From: an uncultured Nesterenkonia sp.
GTDB lineage: Bacteria > Actinomycetota > Actinomycetes > Actinomycetales > Micrococcaceae
Assembly: GCA_947494195.1 (NCBI GenBank)
Contig: CANLUC010000001.1
Coordinates: 124,001-188,000 of the forward strand
Length of the DNA stretch: 64,000 bases
Reading direction: 5' to 3'
Numbering within the stretch: position 1 is the stretch's first letter; each line of letters starts with the position of its first letter. Below the pieces are notes generated by a model. That model was given only the letters and a program-made list of their open reading frames with translations. It ran no database searches and was not told the origin of the DNA. Shown here piece after piece: positions 16,916-25,798 of this stretch. A program made the position numbers and the translations under genes.

Positions 16916-18217
16916 ATGACTCAGGCGGGGGCGCTGCAACGGGCGCAGGTTCAGTGGCGCACGCTCGTCGTCGTCGTCTGCAGCCAGATCCTGGGTGGGG
17001 CGGGTCTCGCCGCGGGGGTCACCGTGGGGGCGCTGCTGGCTCAGGACATGCTGGGCTCGGCGAGCCTCGCCGGGCTGCCCATCGCGCTGTTCACCCTGGG
17101 ATCCGCGCTGGCGGCGTTCACCGTGGGTCGACTCAGCCAGCGCTGGGGCCGCCGGATCGGGCTGGGCATCGGGTTCAGCGCGGGCGGTCTCGGCGCACTC
17201 GGGGTGGTGGCCGCCGCCGTCGCAGATCAGGTGCCGATGCTCTTCCTCGCGCTGTTCATATACGGCGCCGGGACGGCCACGAACCTGCAGGCCCGCTATG
17301 CCGGCACCGATCTGGCCCCGGATTCCCGCCGCGCCACCGCGATCAGCATCGCCATGGTCGCCACCACGATCGGCGCCGTGGCGGGCCCGAATCTGGTGGA
17401 GCCGCTCGGAGATCTGGCCCGGAGCCTGGGGATCCCCCCGCTCGCCGGGCCGTTCCTGCTGGCCGCCGCGGCGTATCTCGCAGCAGGAATGATCCTCTTC
17501 GTCTTCCTGCGCCCCGACCCGTTTCTGCTCGCAAAGCAGCTCGCCGCTGCGGACGCCGCGGCAGAGTCCTCGCCAGAGGCAGGGCCGGCTGCCGACACCA
17601 CCTCACCAGAGGCGACACCCACCGCTGCTGCAGCGACCGCCCCCAAGCCCGGAAACGGCGCGTATATCGGGGCGACCGTCATGGTGCTGACCCAGATCGC
17701 CATGGTCGCGATCATGACCATGACCCCGATCCACATGCTCGCGCACGGTCACGGGCTCGGCTCGGTCGGATTGGTGATCGGGCTGCATGTGGGCGCCATG
17801 TGGCTGCCTTCGCTGGTCACCGGCGTGCTGGTGGACAAGCTCGGGCGGATCCCGATGAGCGTGGCGGCGGCCGTGATCCTGCTCGCCGCAGGCCTGGTCG
17901 GTGCGGCCGCTCCGGGCGACTCTCTGGGACTGCTCATCCTCGCGCTGATCCTGCTCGGAGTGGGCTGGAACGTGGGGCTGATCGCCGGCACCGCGCTGGT
18001 GGTGGATGCCACGGTCCCGGAGAACCGTCCGCGCACCCAGGGCGGGATCGACGTGCTGATCGCCCTGGCCGGGGCGGGCGGCGGCGCGATGTCGGGGATG
18101 GTGATGGCCGCGACGAGCTTCGCCTCTCTGTCGCTGGGCGGCGGGCTGCTCGCCCTGCTGCTGGTGCCCGTGCTGTTCTGGGCGCGTCGCACCCGCACAC
18201 TCACAACCGCCGGGTAG
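16916..18217 (+). CDS. MFS transporter
   Basis: 433 residues with about 12 transmembrane helices in two halves joined by a cytoplasmic Ala/Pro/Thr-rich loop (about 210-250). Seen: GRLSQRWGRRIGLGIG after helix 2 (the MFS motif A) and GVLVDKLGRIPMSV in the second half. Resembles drug/proton antiporter-type MFS exporters of actinobacteria; the substrate is unknown. The ATG at 16916 lies six bases after TATGAT. The IS30 element sits immediately upstream and may have disturbed its regulation. Confidence 0.85.
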   Translation: MTQAGALQRAQVQWRTLVVVVCSQILGGAGLAAGVTVGALLAQDMLGSASLAGLPIALFTLGSALAAFTVGRLSQRWGRRIGLGIGFSAGGLGALGVVAAAVADQVPMLFLALFIYGAGTATNLQARYAGTDLAPDSRRATAISIAMVATTIGAVAGPNLVEPLGDLARSLGIPPLAGPFLLAAAAYLAAGMILFVFLRPDPFLLAKQLAAADAAAESSPEAGPAADTTSPEATPTAAAATAPKPGNGAYIGATVMVLTQIAMVAIMTMTPIHMLAHGHGLGSVGLVIGLHVGAMWLPSLVTGVLVDKLGRIPMSVAAAVILLAAGLVGAAAPGDSLGLLILALILLGVGWNVGLIAGTALVVDATVPENRPRTQGGIDVLIALAGAGGGAMSGMVMAATSFASLSLGGGLLALLLVPVLFWARRTRTLTTAG

Positions 18218-18224
18218 AACCGGC

Positions 18225-18773
18225 TCAGTACCGCCGGACGGCCTCCGGGTTGGACTCCATGTCCAGGCGGACCTCTCGGGCGATCTTGCGCTCGACCACG
18301 AAGCTCAGGAACGGCACCACGCCGCCGAGCACGATCGTGATCAGCCGGCCGACCTTCCAGTTCATCAGGTACCAGAGCCGGAATCCGGCGATGATGTAGA
18401 TTACGTAGATCCAGCCGTGGACCACGGCGGTCCAGTAGGAGATCCCGGTCCCGTCGACCACGGATTCCTTCGGGTAAAAGCCCAGCGTGTTCTCGGCCCC
18501 CGCTGCGGTGGTTCCGCCGGCGTAGAGCTCGTAGCCGAAGCCGTAGTCCATGATCATCTTGGCCACCAGGATCAGCAGCATGATGCCGGTGGCGAAGGCG
18601 AAGAACTTGTAGAAGCTCAGCGAACCCTGGATCTGCGCGGCGGTTCCGGCGAAGCGCCGCTGCTTGGGCCGCGGCGGCGCCGGCGGAATGTCGTCAGCCG
18701 CCCCGCCGGGGCGCGCGCCAGTAGCGCCAGGGCCGGAAGAGCCGATGGAGCCGGTCGTCGAGGAATCAGTCAT
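18225..18773 (-). CDS. DUF3817 family membrane protein
   Basis: 182 residues. A Pro-rich cytoplasmic N-terminus (1-40) is followed by the DUF3817 core with three helices: SFYKFFAFATGIMLLILVAKM, WTAVVHGWIYVIYIIAGFRL and LITIVLGGVVPFLSFVVERK. DUF3817 proteins are small integral membrane proteins of unknown function, common in actinobacteria, sometimes fused to or near SURF1. The gene starts seven bases after the SURF1 stop, so they form an operon. Confidence 0.85.
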   Translation of the reverse strand: MTDSSTTGSIGSSGPGATGARPGGAADDIPPAPPRPKQRRFAGTAAQIQGSLSFYKFFAFATGIMLLILVAKMIMDYGFGYELYAGGTTAAGAENTLGFYPKESVVDGTGISYWTAVVHGWIYVIYIIAGFRLWYLMNWKVGRLITIVLGGVVPFLSFVVERKIAREVRLDMESNPEAVRRY

Positions 18774-18779
18774 GTGTCG

Positions 18780-19625
18780 TCAGTCTTTCGTCTGGTTCTG
18801 CTCGCGCAGCGCGAGCTGTTCGGCCCGCCACTGCTCCTGCCATTCGCGGTCCAGCCGCTCTTCCTCCAGCTGCTTCTCGTGAGCGTCCTTGACCAGGCGC
18901 CACCACAGGTAGAAGGCGAATCCGGCGAAGACCACCCATTCCACCCCGTAGAACAGGTTCAGCCAGTTGAAGCCCGTGGCCTCGGGCTGCGGTCCGACCT
19001 CCACCGGTTCCAGAGCCGAGGACGACGACGCCGCCCCCACCTCCTCCCCGGCAGCATTGAGCATGTCGAAGGCCACCACGAAGCCGGAATACCCGGGCTG
19101 ATCCCAGACGTTGATGAGCTCAGCCGGAGACAGCGTCGGGAAGATCTCGGTGCCGTCGGCGGCGTACTCTCGCGGACCAGGTCCCGGAGCCTCGGGCGGC
19201 AGCAGCCGGCCCTGGATGGTGAGTTCCTGCTCTGCGGGGAGGGCATCGGCGTCCGCGGGATCGGCCACCCAGCCGCGCACCACCGGGATGATGTTGTCCC
19301 CCGGTGCGTCCTCGGGACGGAAGGCGGCGATCACCCAGTAGCCGAGCTCCCCGTCCTGAAGCCGCTCATCGATGAGCACCTGGGTGCCGGGGAGGAACTC
19401 GCCGCTGAAGTCCACGATCCGGTCCGCCTCGGCCACGGTCATCGCCTGCTCGGGCTGGTGGACCTCGGTGAGCGGAACGGGGGTCTCGGTGACGGCTTCA
19501 GCGGGGACCGGTTCGGTCTCGGACTGGCTGAACTGCCAGGCACTCAGCACCACGAAGACGGAGGCCAGAACCAGCGCGAGGACTAGAGTTCCGATCCATT
19601 TGGGCTGCATGGCGGTCTTGAGCAC
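18780..19625 (-). CDS. SURF1-family cytochrome oxidase assembly protein
   Basis: 281 residues. An N-terminal helix (WIGTLVLALVLASVFVVLSAWQFSQ, with the family WQ pair) and a C-terminal helix (WVVFAGFAFYLWWRLV) enclose an extracytoplasmic domain. Seen: VIAAFRPE, VVRGWVADPADAD and QPGYSGFVVAF, matching SURF1 blocks. SURF1 helps insert haem into the aa3-type cytochrome c oxidase. The C-terminal tail is charged (EKQLEEERLDREWQEQW). The GTG at 19625 lies six bases from TATCCT (complement of 19632-19637), so a leaderless start is likely; the in-frame ATG at 19610 is the alternative. Confidence 0.88.
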   Translation of the reverse strand: MLKTAMQPKWIGTLVLALVLASVFVVLSAWQFSQSETEPVPAEAVTETPVPLTEVHQPEQAMTVAEADRIVDFSGEFLPGTQVLIDERLQDGELGYWVIAAFRPEDAPGDNIIPVVRGWVADPADADALPAEQELTIQGRLLPPEAPGPGPREYAADGTEIFPTLSPAELINVWDQPGYSGFVVAFDMLNAAGEEVGAASSSSALEPVEVGPQPEATGFNWLNLFYGVEWVVFAGFAFYLWWRLVKDAHEKQLEEERLDREWQEQWRAEQLALREQNQTKD

Positions 19626-19675
19626 CCACCAAGGATACGCGCCGTGACGGGGGCGGGGGCGCCGTCGTCGTGATA

Positions 19676-19731
19676 TTTCTACAATCGGTAGAAAAATTCG
19701 GAAAAAGTATCATTTTCTCTGCGGATTTAAT
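19676..19731 (+). promoter_or_regulatory. AT-rich operator/promoter of the glyoxalase-like gene
   Basis: In a GC-rich neighbourhood this block is AT-rich. TTTCTAC (19676-19682) and GTAGAAA (19688-19694) form a perfect 7-bp inverted repeat with a five-base spacer. TTTAAT (19726-19731) is a -10 candidate 31 bases before the ATG. GGCACC-T-GGTGCC (19739-19751) is a second perfect palindrome in the leader. Probably a repressor site; the regulator is not identifiable here. Confidence 0.45.
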
Positions 19732-19762
19732 TCTGAACGGCACCTGGTGCCATGATTGCCCC

Positions 19763-20407
19763 ATGATGCGCCTCGATCACGTCTCGTATGCAGTCGGTCC
19801 CGATGGAATGACAGCCACGGTGGAACGAATCACCGATGCTCTGGGCGTGGAACGCGTCCGTGGCGGCATGCATCCGCGGTTCGGGACCCGCAACGCGATC
19901 ATCCCGCTGGCGAACCGCCAGTACCTGGAGATCGTGGAGGTGCTGGACCACCCCAGCGCCGACAAGGCCCCCTTCGGCCAGGCAGTCCGCAACCGTTCGC
20001 AGATGGGCGGCGGCTGGATGGGCTGGTGCGTGAGCGTCGATGACCTCTCCCCCTTCGAAGAACGGCTGGGCCGCAAGGCTGTGCCGGGCAACCGCAAGTT
20101 CCCCGACGGTCAGGAGCTGACGTGGCAGCAGATCGGGATCAAGGGGCTCATCGCTGATCCCCAGGTGCCCTACCTGCTGCGCTGGAACGAGGGCACCGGG
20201 GACCTGCATCCCTCGCAGGCCTATCCCCCGGAGGCGGCACTGACCAAGCTCAGCATCGCCGGATCCCCGGACCGGGTCACCGAGTGGCTGGCCTGCCCCA
20301 ACGTGGATCCCTTCGAAGATGTCGATGTGGAGTGGATCGCCCCCTCCGGCACACCGGGCATCATGTCGGTGACGTTCGAGAGCCCCAAGGGCAGCGTCAC
20401 CATCTGA
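19763..20407 (+). CDS. Glyoxalase-like domain protein (VOC superfamily)
   Basis: 214 residues. MRLDHVSYAVGPDG opens the first VOC module with the metal-ligand-like His, and RFGTRNAIIPLANRQYLEIVEVLD closes it (Glu ligand position). The second half is more divergent (LTKLSIAGSPDRVTEWL). This matches the Glyoxalase_3 type of uncharacterised actinobacterial proteins. The in-frame ATG at 19763 (or 19766) starts the domain exactly; the nearer upstream ATG at 19752 is out of frame. The gene is single, between a divergent SURF1 operon and a convergent methyltransferase. Confidence 0.8.
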   Translation: MMRLDHVSYAVGPDGMTATVERITDALGVERVRGGMHPRFGTRNAIIPLANRQYLEIVEVLDHPSADKAPFGQAVRNRSQMGGGWMGWCVSVDDLSPFEERLGRKAVPGNRKFPDGQELTWQQIGIKGLIADPQVPYLLRWNEGTGDLHPSQAYPPEAALTKLSIAGSPDRVTEWLACPNVDPFEDVDVEWIAPSGTPGIMSVTFESPKGSVTI

Positions 20408-20417
20408 GAGCCCAGCG

Positions 20418-21488
20418 CTAGACCTCCGGCCGCCCCGCTGCGCCCCTGGTCAGCACCCCAAGCCGGCTGAGACCCTGGTCCCGTGGGATGAACTCCGGGA
20501 AGTGCGTCCGCCAGGAATCCAGGATGTCGGCCTCGTCCTTGCGGTTGGTGTCATCGAGGATGATGGTCGCCTCCGGCGAGAGCCGGTCCCGCAGCACGGG
20601 CAGTGCGGGGAACCTGGCCCGGGGACCTGTGGCCTTCGGCGGACCATCGATGAGCAGCAGGTCGACATCCTGGAGGTCCGAAAAGGCATCGATGTCGTAC
20701 CAGTTGAACGTCTCGCCCTCCACCTCGAGGGCCTGCAATGGCGCCAGCCGAAGGTCGACGGTCCCGCTCAGACCATGTCGCTCCAATCCGTCCCGCGTCT
20801 TCTTCGCATAGGACTCCAGGTGGTCGATCGAGACCATCTCGATGCCCAGCTCCTGGCAGAGATGACCCACCCAGATCGTGGACGTCCCGCTCCCGATCTC
20901 CACTATGCGGGTGGGGCGCTTGGAGCGGACGAGATGCAGCAGATGCAGCAGGGAGTGCGCATCGAGCGCAAAGCCTCCCGTCGGCGGCATGGGGATGCCG
21001 GAGGAGACGGTGCGGGGATAGAGCTGCAGCAGCGATTCCACCTGGCGCACCACATCGATGTTCCCGCGGGTGTTGCTGCTGAGGATCTTCTGCTCGGCCT
21101 CCTCCATGCGCTTGCGCAGGGCCAGGAGATGCTCGCGGTCCTGGGCTGCCGCACCAGCCCAAGCCTTGGTGCTGGATCGGAGGTCCGTGATCTGTCTCTG
21201 CACCGCGGTCAGCGCTTCATCCGAGGCCTCGTGCTTCTTCGCGGATGCGTTCATGAGGTCCTGGGTGCGCTGATCGGCCCGCTTATTGGTGATGGACAGA
21301 CGCCGCATCTCCCGGAGCAGTGCGTTCTGCACCCGAAGGACCATCACGCTCAGGGCGGCCACTGCGCCGAGCACGGCCGCTCCAGGAACCCATGCCTCCG
21401 GGCCCGCGCCTGCCAGGGCGAGCACGGTCAAAGTCGCCGCCAACACCACCAGGACGGTGATCGCCTGATTTCTCGATATTCCCAGCAA
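20418..21488 (-). CDS. Membrane-anchored, coiled-coil class I SAM-dependent methyltransferase
   Basis: 356 residues. Two N-terminal transmembrane helices (AITVLVVLAATLTVLALAG and AAVLGAVAALSVMVLRV) precede a coiled coil (about 60-135, RMEEAEQKIL) and a methyltransferase domain with motif I VEIGSGTSTIW, the acidic post-I loop VSIDHLESYAKKT, VDLLLIDGPPKATG and IILDDTNRKDE. Such O-methyltransferase_24-like proteins occur in polysaccharide loci. The TTG at 21488 is chosen because GGAGGA lies four bases upstream; GTG at 21500 is the alternative. It is divergent from the TagB/F-like gene. Confidence 0.75.
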   Translation of the reverse strand: MLGISRNQAITVLVVLAATLTVLALAGAGPEAWVPGAAVLGAVAALSVMVLRVQNALLREMRRLSITNKRADQRTQDLMNASAKKHEASDEALTAVQRQITDLRSSTKAWAGAAAQDREHLLALRKRMEEAEQKILSSNTRGNIDVVRQVESLLQLYPRTVSSGIPMPPTGGFALDAHSLLHLLHLVRSKRPTRIVEIGSGTSTIWVGHLCQELGIEMVSIDHLESYAKKTRDGLERHGLSGTVDLRLAPLQALEVEGETFNWYDIDAFSDLQDVDLLLIDGPPKATGPRARFPALPVLRDRLSPEATIILDDTNRKDEADILDSWRTHFPEFIPRDQGLSRLGVLTRGAAGRPEV

Positions 21489-21720
21489 GGATTCCTCCAC
21501 TCTCGTCCCATGACTCGGACTCTCCCGCGACTGTCCCGCGTGCTGGCGGAAGTCTCCACAATGACCGTATCCCCTCAGGGGTCCGATCAACAGAGGCCAA
21601 GATTGCACTCCAATGGGGAGCGGTAGGCTATGGTTTCCCTCGTCTGAGATATGTTTGGTGGGGAAACTGATTCGTGTTCACCCATTTCTTCCGGACGAAC
21701 CCGTCACCTCGAGGAGCAGC

Positions 21721-22857
21721 GTGATCAAAGCGGCCTTGCCCCACGCGCTGAGCGTCCTGACGCTCGGCGCTCGGGCGATCTACGCCGGTATGAAGCTGCT
21801 GCCGGTGCAGAAGAAAGTCGTGCTGATCACCCGCGAGCCGCGGCAGATCTCGGCGGACTTCGAGCTGTTGCAGGAATCACTGAAGCGCAAGCACCCCGGG
21901 CACCGGGTGATCGTGATCAAGCACAACAAACTCAGCCCCAGCTACATCGGCCGCGCGCTGCGCGAGATGTACCACCTGGCCACCTGCGACGGCTGCCTGG
22001 TGGATGGATACATCATCCCGGTGAGCATCCTCAACCACCGCAAAGACCTGAAGATCGGCCAGATCTGGCACGCGCTGGGTGCCATCAAGAAGTTCGGGCA
22101 CCTGGCGTCGGGGCGCCGCGAGGGGCTGGCACCGCGGGTCGCGAACTCCATCCGCATGCATGAGAACTACTCGTTCATCTGCGCCTCCGGCAGCTATACG
22201 GCCGCGACCTACGCCGCCGCCTTCGGCGTCCCGGCCGAGATGGTCCAGCCGCTGGGCATGCCGCGGGTGGACTACCTGCTCGACCACGCCGGCAACGCGG
22301 TCCGCCGAGCTCGCATCCTGCAGCACCATCCTCAGCTGGCCCACGGCAAGACCGTGATCTACGTGCCCACCTTCCGCCGCGGCCAGCAGGTGGCATACTT
22401 CAAGCTGGCCGAAGCGTTCGACGGCGAGCTCGGCAACCTCGTTATGCTGCCGCACCCGGCGGACCGGACCCCCGTGCCGGAGTCCAACGGGGTCATCATC
22501 GGCACCGGAGACTTCGGGATCCTGGACTGGCTCAGCGTGGCCGATGTGGTCATCACCGACTACTCAGCGATCACCTACGAGGCCACACTCCGCGACATCC
22601 CGCTGGTGTTCTGGCCCTATGACATGGACTACTACCTCAAGGCCCGAGGGCTTGCGCTGGACTACTTCACCGAGGTCCCCGGACCGATCGCCACCTCCGC
22701 TGCGGAGGCGGTCTCGCTGGCCCTGGAGCTGGAGGACACGGATTACAACGCGTTCCGCTCCCGGCACCTGGACTTCGTCACCAACCCGGACGGGTCGCTG
22801 CCGGAGGAGAACCCGCGCTGCGCGGACCGGATCGTGGACGCCCTGCAGCTCAAGTAG
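21721..22857 (+). CDS. CDP-glycerol:poly(glycerophosphate) glycerophosphotransferase (TagB/TagF family)
   Basis: 378 residues. The family transfers glycerol-phosphate from CDP-glycerol to wall teichoic acid or a linkage unit on the cytoplasmic membrane face. Seen: IGQIWHALGAIKKFG (the family HxxG with basic residues), VPTFR, LVMLPHP and the C-terminal VVITDYSAITYEATLRDIPLVFWPYDMDYY motif, which holds the conserved D-S/Y core. The GTG at 21721 follows GAGGAG; upstream in-frame starts would add unrelated sequence. The two tagD genes that could make CDP-glycerol lie 6 kb downstream, which ties this gene to them. Confidence 0.88.
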   Translation: MIKAALPHALSVLTLGARAIYAGMKLLPVQKKVVLITREPRQISADFELLQESLKRKHPGHRVIVIKHNKLSPSYIGRALREMYHLATCDGCLVDGYIIPVSILNHRKDLKIGQIWHALGAIKKFGHLASGRREGLAPRVANSIRMHENYSFICASGSYTAATYAAAFGVPAEMVQPLGMPRVDYLLDHAGNAVRRARILQHHPQLAHGKTVIYVPTFRRGQQVAYFKLAEAFDGELGNLVMLPHPADRTPVPESNGVIIGTGDFGILDWLSVADVVITDYSAITYEATLRDIPLVFWPYDMDYYLKARGLALDYFTEVPGPIATSAAEAVSLALELEDTDYNAFRSRHLDFVTNPDGSLPEENPRCADRIVDALQLK

Positions 22858-22887
22858 GCGCCACACGAGGGCACCGAGACCAGCAGC

Positions 22888-24138
22888 TCACTCCCGTGGG
22901 CGCCGAGGCGTCCCCTGCCGGACGTCGTAGCGGCCGTGGAGCAGCCAGTAGACGATCATCGCCGCGAGGATGAGTCCCGCGCAGGCGCCGTACATGAAGC
23001 GGTAGCCGCCGAGGTCGGCCAGCGGGCCCAGCAGCAGCGGGGAGAGCCCGACGCCTGAGTCCATGAAGATCAGGAACGTGGAGAGCCCGATGCTGACCCG
23101 GTGGGCTGGTACGGCGGAGGCGATGGTGGCCTGCAGCACCGGCAGCAGGGAGCCGTGTCCGAATCCGGCCAGCACTGCGGAGAGCAGCACCACGGTCTCA
23201 TTGGGAGACCAGGCCAGCAGCGCCATGGCGCCGAAGAACATCACCACCGTCGGGTAGATCACGGTGTTGTCCCCGTAGTAGTCGTGGAGGCGTCCCACGA
23301 AGAGCCGGGTGATGAGCACGACCGTGGCGAAGATGACGAAGTACAGGCTCCCCACATTGTCCATGTTCTCGCCGCGGGTGAAGCTGTCCAGGAAGGTGAT
23401 CACGGAGGCGAAGCCCACGGAGAGCATCATGCCGACCAGCGCCACCGGGATCGCTCGGCGTTCGAAGATGTCGCCGGGCTTGAGCAACAGGCGCCGTCGC
23501 AGGCTCTGGGTGTTGGCCGGCGCCTCTGGAAGCCGGATCCACAGCGCGAGGACCAGCGCCAGCGCTGCCAGCGCGGTGGCGGTGATGAACAGTGCGGGGA
23601 AGCCGAGGGACTGGCTGACCTGGATCCCCAGCAGCGGTCCCAGGGCCTGCGGCAGGGAGTTCGCCACCAGGTAGTAGCCGGCCCCCTCCCCGCGACGGGA
23701 GGGTGGGATCAGCGTGAAGACGCCCGCGTTCAGCGCCGTCTGGCCGAAGCCGAAGGCCGCGCCCTGCACCATCCGGACCAGGATGAGCACTGCGTAGCCG
23801 TCCACCACGAGGTAGGCCACCGAGGCCAGCACGAAGAAGACGAGGGTGACCAGCACGGTCCGACGGCGGCCGAGGAAGTCGACGTACTTGCCGGCGAAGA
23901 TGCGGGAGACCAGTGCCCCGACCACGAACGCGGAGGCGGCGAACCCTGCGGCGGTCTGCCCGACGGAGAACTCGCTGGCTGCGTAGACCGCCATGCCGGT
24001 GACCAGCATGAAGAAGACCATGCCGAAGCACAGGTTGATCCCGATGGCCAGCAGAAAGCTGCGGGTGAAGAGGGTCTGTGAGCCGCCGGGACCGTCGCCG
24101 GGCTCTGGGGAGGCGGAGGGGGACTTGGAGCGACTCAC
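22888..24138 (-). CDS. MFS transporter
   Basis: 416 residues with 12 predicted helices. Seen: FAGKYVDFLGRRRTVLVTLVFF (motif A) between helices 2 and 3, AAFGFGQTALNAGVFTLIPPSRRGEGAGYY (a segment typical of YfcJ/Staphylopine-type and related exporters) and a weaker repeat GRLHDYYGDNTVIYPTVVMFF in the second half. The N-terminal 25 residues are Ser/Pro/Gly-rich and cytoplasmic. Substrate unknown. Convergent with the TagB/F-like gene. Confidence 0.83.
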   Translation of the reverse strand: MSRSKSPSASPEPGDGPGGSQTLFTRSFLLAIGINLCFGMVFFMLVTGMAVYAASEFSVGQTAAGFAASAFVVGALVSRIFAGKYVDFLGRRRTVLVTLVFFVLASVAYLVVDGYAVLILVRMVQGAAFGFGQTALNAGVFTLIPPSRRGEGAGYYLVANSLPQALGPLLGIQVSQSLGFPALFITATALAALALVLALWIRLPEAPANTQSLRRRLLLKPGDIFERRAIPVALVGMMLSVGFASVITFLDSFTRGENMDNVGSLYFVIFATVVLITRLFVGRLHDYYGDNTVIYPTVVMFFGAMALLAWSPNETVVLLSAVLAGFGHGSLLPVLQATIASAVPAHRVSIGLSTFLIFMDSGVGLSPLLLGPLADLGGYRFMYGACAGLILAAMIVYWLLHGRYDVRQGTPRRPRE

Positions 24139-24235
24139 CCGGAGAGTCTGCCATGGTTCGCATGCTCAACCACAATGAGGACCACGTGTCGAGATGCCCT
24201 GGCTTCAGCCATCCCTCAACCTCGAGGCAGACGGA

Positions 24236-24658
24236 TCAGCGGCGAGGCCAGCAGATCGCGACGACGGTCGCCACCGCGCCCGCCGCCGTCACACCGAGCC
24301 AGGCGTTCTTCGTGGGCCTCCCCCGCTCGTCCGTGACGCGCCCTCGGGCCTCGGTGAGATAGGTTGCGACGTGCTCGCGCGCCTCATCCCGCTGCTCCAC
24401 GAGGCGGCTCTTGGCGACCTCCACCTGTTCACGGGCCTGCGCTTTGACGTCGAGCTTTCCGGCGAGCGCGCCGACGGTCTCGCCGAGCTCATGGCGGGTG
24501 CGCGCGAGGTCAGCCTCGAGCTCCTCCACGGAGGCGTTCTTCCCGGGTTCCGGCGGAGCCGGGACCGGGGCCGGAGTCGGGCTGTTCGCCGCACGCGGGC
24601 GGGGCGGACCTCCGGCGGCTCGTCGCAGCTGCGGGTCTTCGGGGTTAGGCGTGGTCAT
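24236..24658 (-). CDS. DUF3618 domain protein
   Basis: 140 residues. A Pro/Ala-rich N-terminus is followed by the DUF3618 helix, SVEELEADLARTRHELGETVGALAGKLDVKAQ, then a charged coiled stretch and one C-terminal transmembrane helix (AWLGVTAAGAVATVVAICW). DUF3618 is an actinobacterial membrane-associated domain of unknown function, usually encoded beside the holin-like gene as here. The ATG at 24658 has AAGGAG at ten bases; the ATG at 24667 is too close to that site. It overlaps the upstream gene by 14 bases. Confidence 0.82.
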   Translation of the reverse strand: MTTPNPEDPQLRRAAGGPPRPRAANSPTPAPVPAPPEPGKNASVEELEADLARTRHELGETVGALAGKLDVKAQAREQVEVAKSRLVEQRDEAREHVATYLTEARGRVTDERGRPTKNAWLGVTAAGAVATVVAICWPRR

Positions 24659-25055
24659 GGCGGGCATGCTCCTTCAGCTCGGCAACGTCTCGGTTCACAT
24701 TGGTGAGGGTCCGTTCAGGGGCGGGCGAGAGGTCCTTGACCTTCTTCTTGCCCAGAAGAGCCGCGATTCCTGCGCCGAGGAACAGGACTGCGGTGACGAT
24801 CAGCCCCGCAGCCCAGGCCGGCAGCACCACTGCCAGCCCCAGGATCGCCGTGGCGACGAGTGCCCCGAAGCCGAACCACGCGAGAACGCCGCCAGCCCCG
24901 AAATACCCGGCGCCGATGCCGCCCCGTTTGGCCTTCGCGGTGAGCTCGGCCTGGGCGAGCTTCAGCTCGTCCCGGATCAGCCGCGAGGATTGTTCCGAGA
25001 GACGGGTCATCAGCTCGGCGAGGGAGGGTTCGGCGGATCTCTCTGGGTGGCTCAT
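24645..25055 (-). CDS. Putative actinobacterial holin-X / phage holin family protein
   Basis: 136 residues. The N-terminal amphipathic helix LAELMTRLSEQSSRLIRDELKLAQAELTAKAKR is the signature of this family, followed by two transmembrane helices (GGVLAWFGFGALVATAILGLAV and WAAGLIVTAVLFLGAGIAAL) and a charged tail. Despite the name, chromosomal members are not phage lysis proteins; they are thought to be membrane proteins of stress or envelope maintenance. GAGGAG precedes the ATG. Middle gene of a three-gene operon. Confidence 0.85.
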   Translation of the reverse strand: MSHPERSAEPSLAELMTRLSEQSSRLIRDELKLAQAELTAKAKRGGIGAGYFGAGGVLAWFGFGALVATAILGLAVVLPAWAAGLIVTAVLFLGAGIAALLGKKKVKDLSPAPERTLTNVNRDVAELKEHARHDHA

Positions 25056-25067
25056 CGGGGGCTCCTC

Positions 25068-25610
25068 TTAGTTCGCGTCGACCGACGGGACGTCGGACCG
25101 GGTCGGTTCTGTGGAGGAGGACCCTCCGCTGACGATGCCCAGCGCGTCGAAGATGGAGACGGGCTGCTCCAGGCACCAGGTGAAGACGTCATCCTGGTGC
25201 AGGATCCCCACTGCTTGGCCGCCTTTGAGGACCAGCAGCGGCTTGACCTCTCCGTCGCGGTAGCGTCCGAGGATGCTCTCGATGGACTCCTCGGGCGTGA
25301 GGAAGTCTGCTGGCGACTGCACCAGGCAGGCGCAGCGGCGCCGCGACCAGCGTTCCGGGTCCTGGGCGGCCATCGCTGCCAGAGAGGACTCGGTGATCAG
25401 CCCCACCGGCTTGTGCGAGAGATCGAGCAGCAGGGCGGGGGCCTCGGTGCCGCTGACCAGGCCCTCGGCCTCTTCCAATGACTGGGTGACCATGATGGCC
25501 CGTTCAATCGGGGACATCAGTTCGCGAACTGTCGCCGTGGCCGCGCGCCTGCCGCGTCCACGAGATGCGGGCACGGTTGAGGAGGCAAAGTGGCGTGAGA
25601 TGGACTCCAT
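25068..25610 (-). CDS. CBS-domain protein
   Basis: 180 residues containing a degenerate CBS pair: TVRELMSPIERAIMVTQSLEEAEGL, then APALLLDLSHKPVGLITESSL, and LTPEESIESILGRY with PLLVLKGGQAVGILHQDDVFTWCL. CBS pairs bind adenosine nucleotides and regulate partner proteins. First gene of the operon with the holin-like and DUF3618 genes. The ATG at 25610 follows AAGGGA; the in-frame ATG at 25637 is possible. It is divergent from the GAF-ANTAR regulator gene, from which it is separated by about 190 bases. Confidence 0.72.
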   Translation of the reverse strand: MESISRHFASSTVPASRGRGRRAATATVRELMSPIERAIMVTQSLEEAEGLVSGTEAPALLLDLSHKPVGLITESSLAAMAAQDPERWSRRRCACLVQSPADFLTPEESIESILGRYRDGEVKPLLVLKGGQAVGILHQDDVFTWCLEQPVSIFDALGIVSGGSSSTEPTRSDVPSVDAN

Positions 25611-25798
25611 GGGTATCCCTTGCGTTGAGAAGAACAAGAGCCCTTTGGCTGGAGCTGGTCTGACCCTACCTCACCGGAACGAGCTTCGCGATCCCCCTGC
25701 GGCTCCCCGAGTTTTCAGGCGTATGACAAAATGAGATGTGGAGGACGGCCGCTTCGCGGACCCGTCCACTGGACGCCGACCACCGACGGAAGGAGCCC

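Noticed and set aside
24645-25055. Prophage, suggested by the holin-like gene
   Set aside because: No other phage genes are near; this family is a chromosomal actinobacterial membrane protein despite its name.
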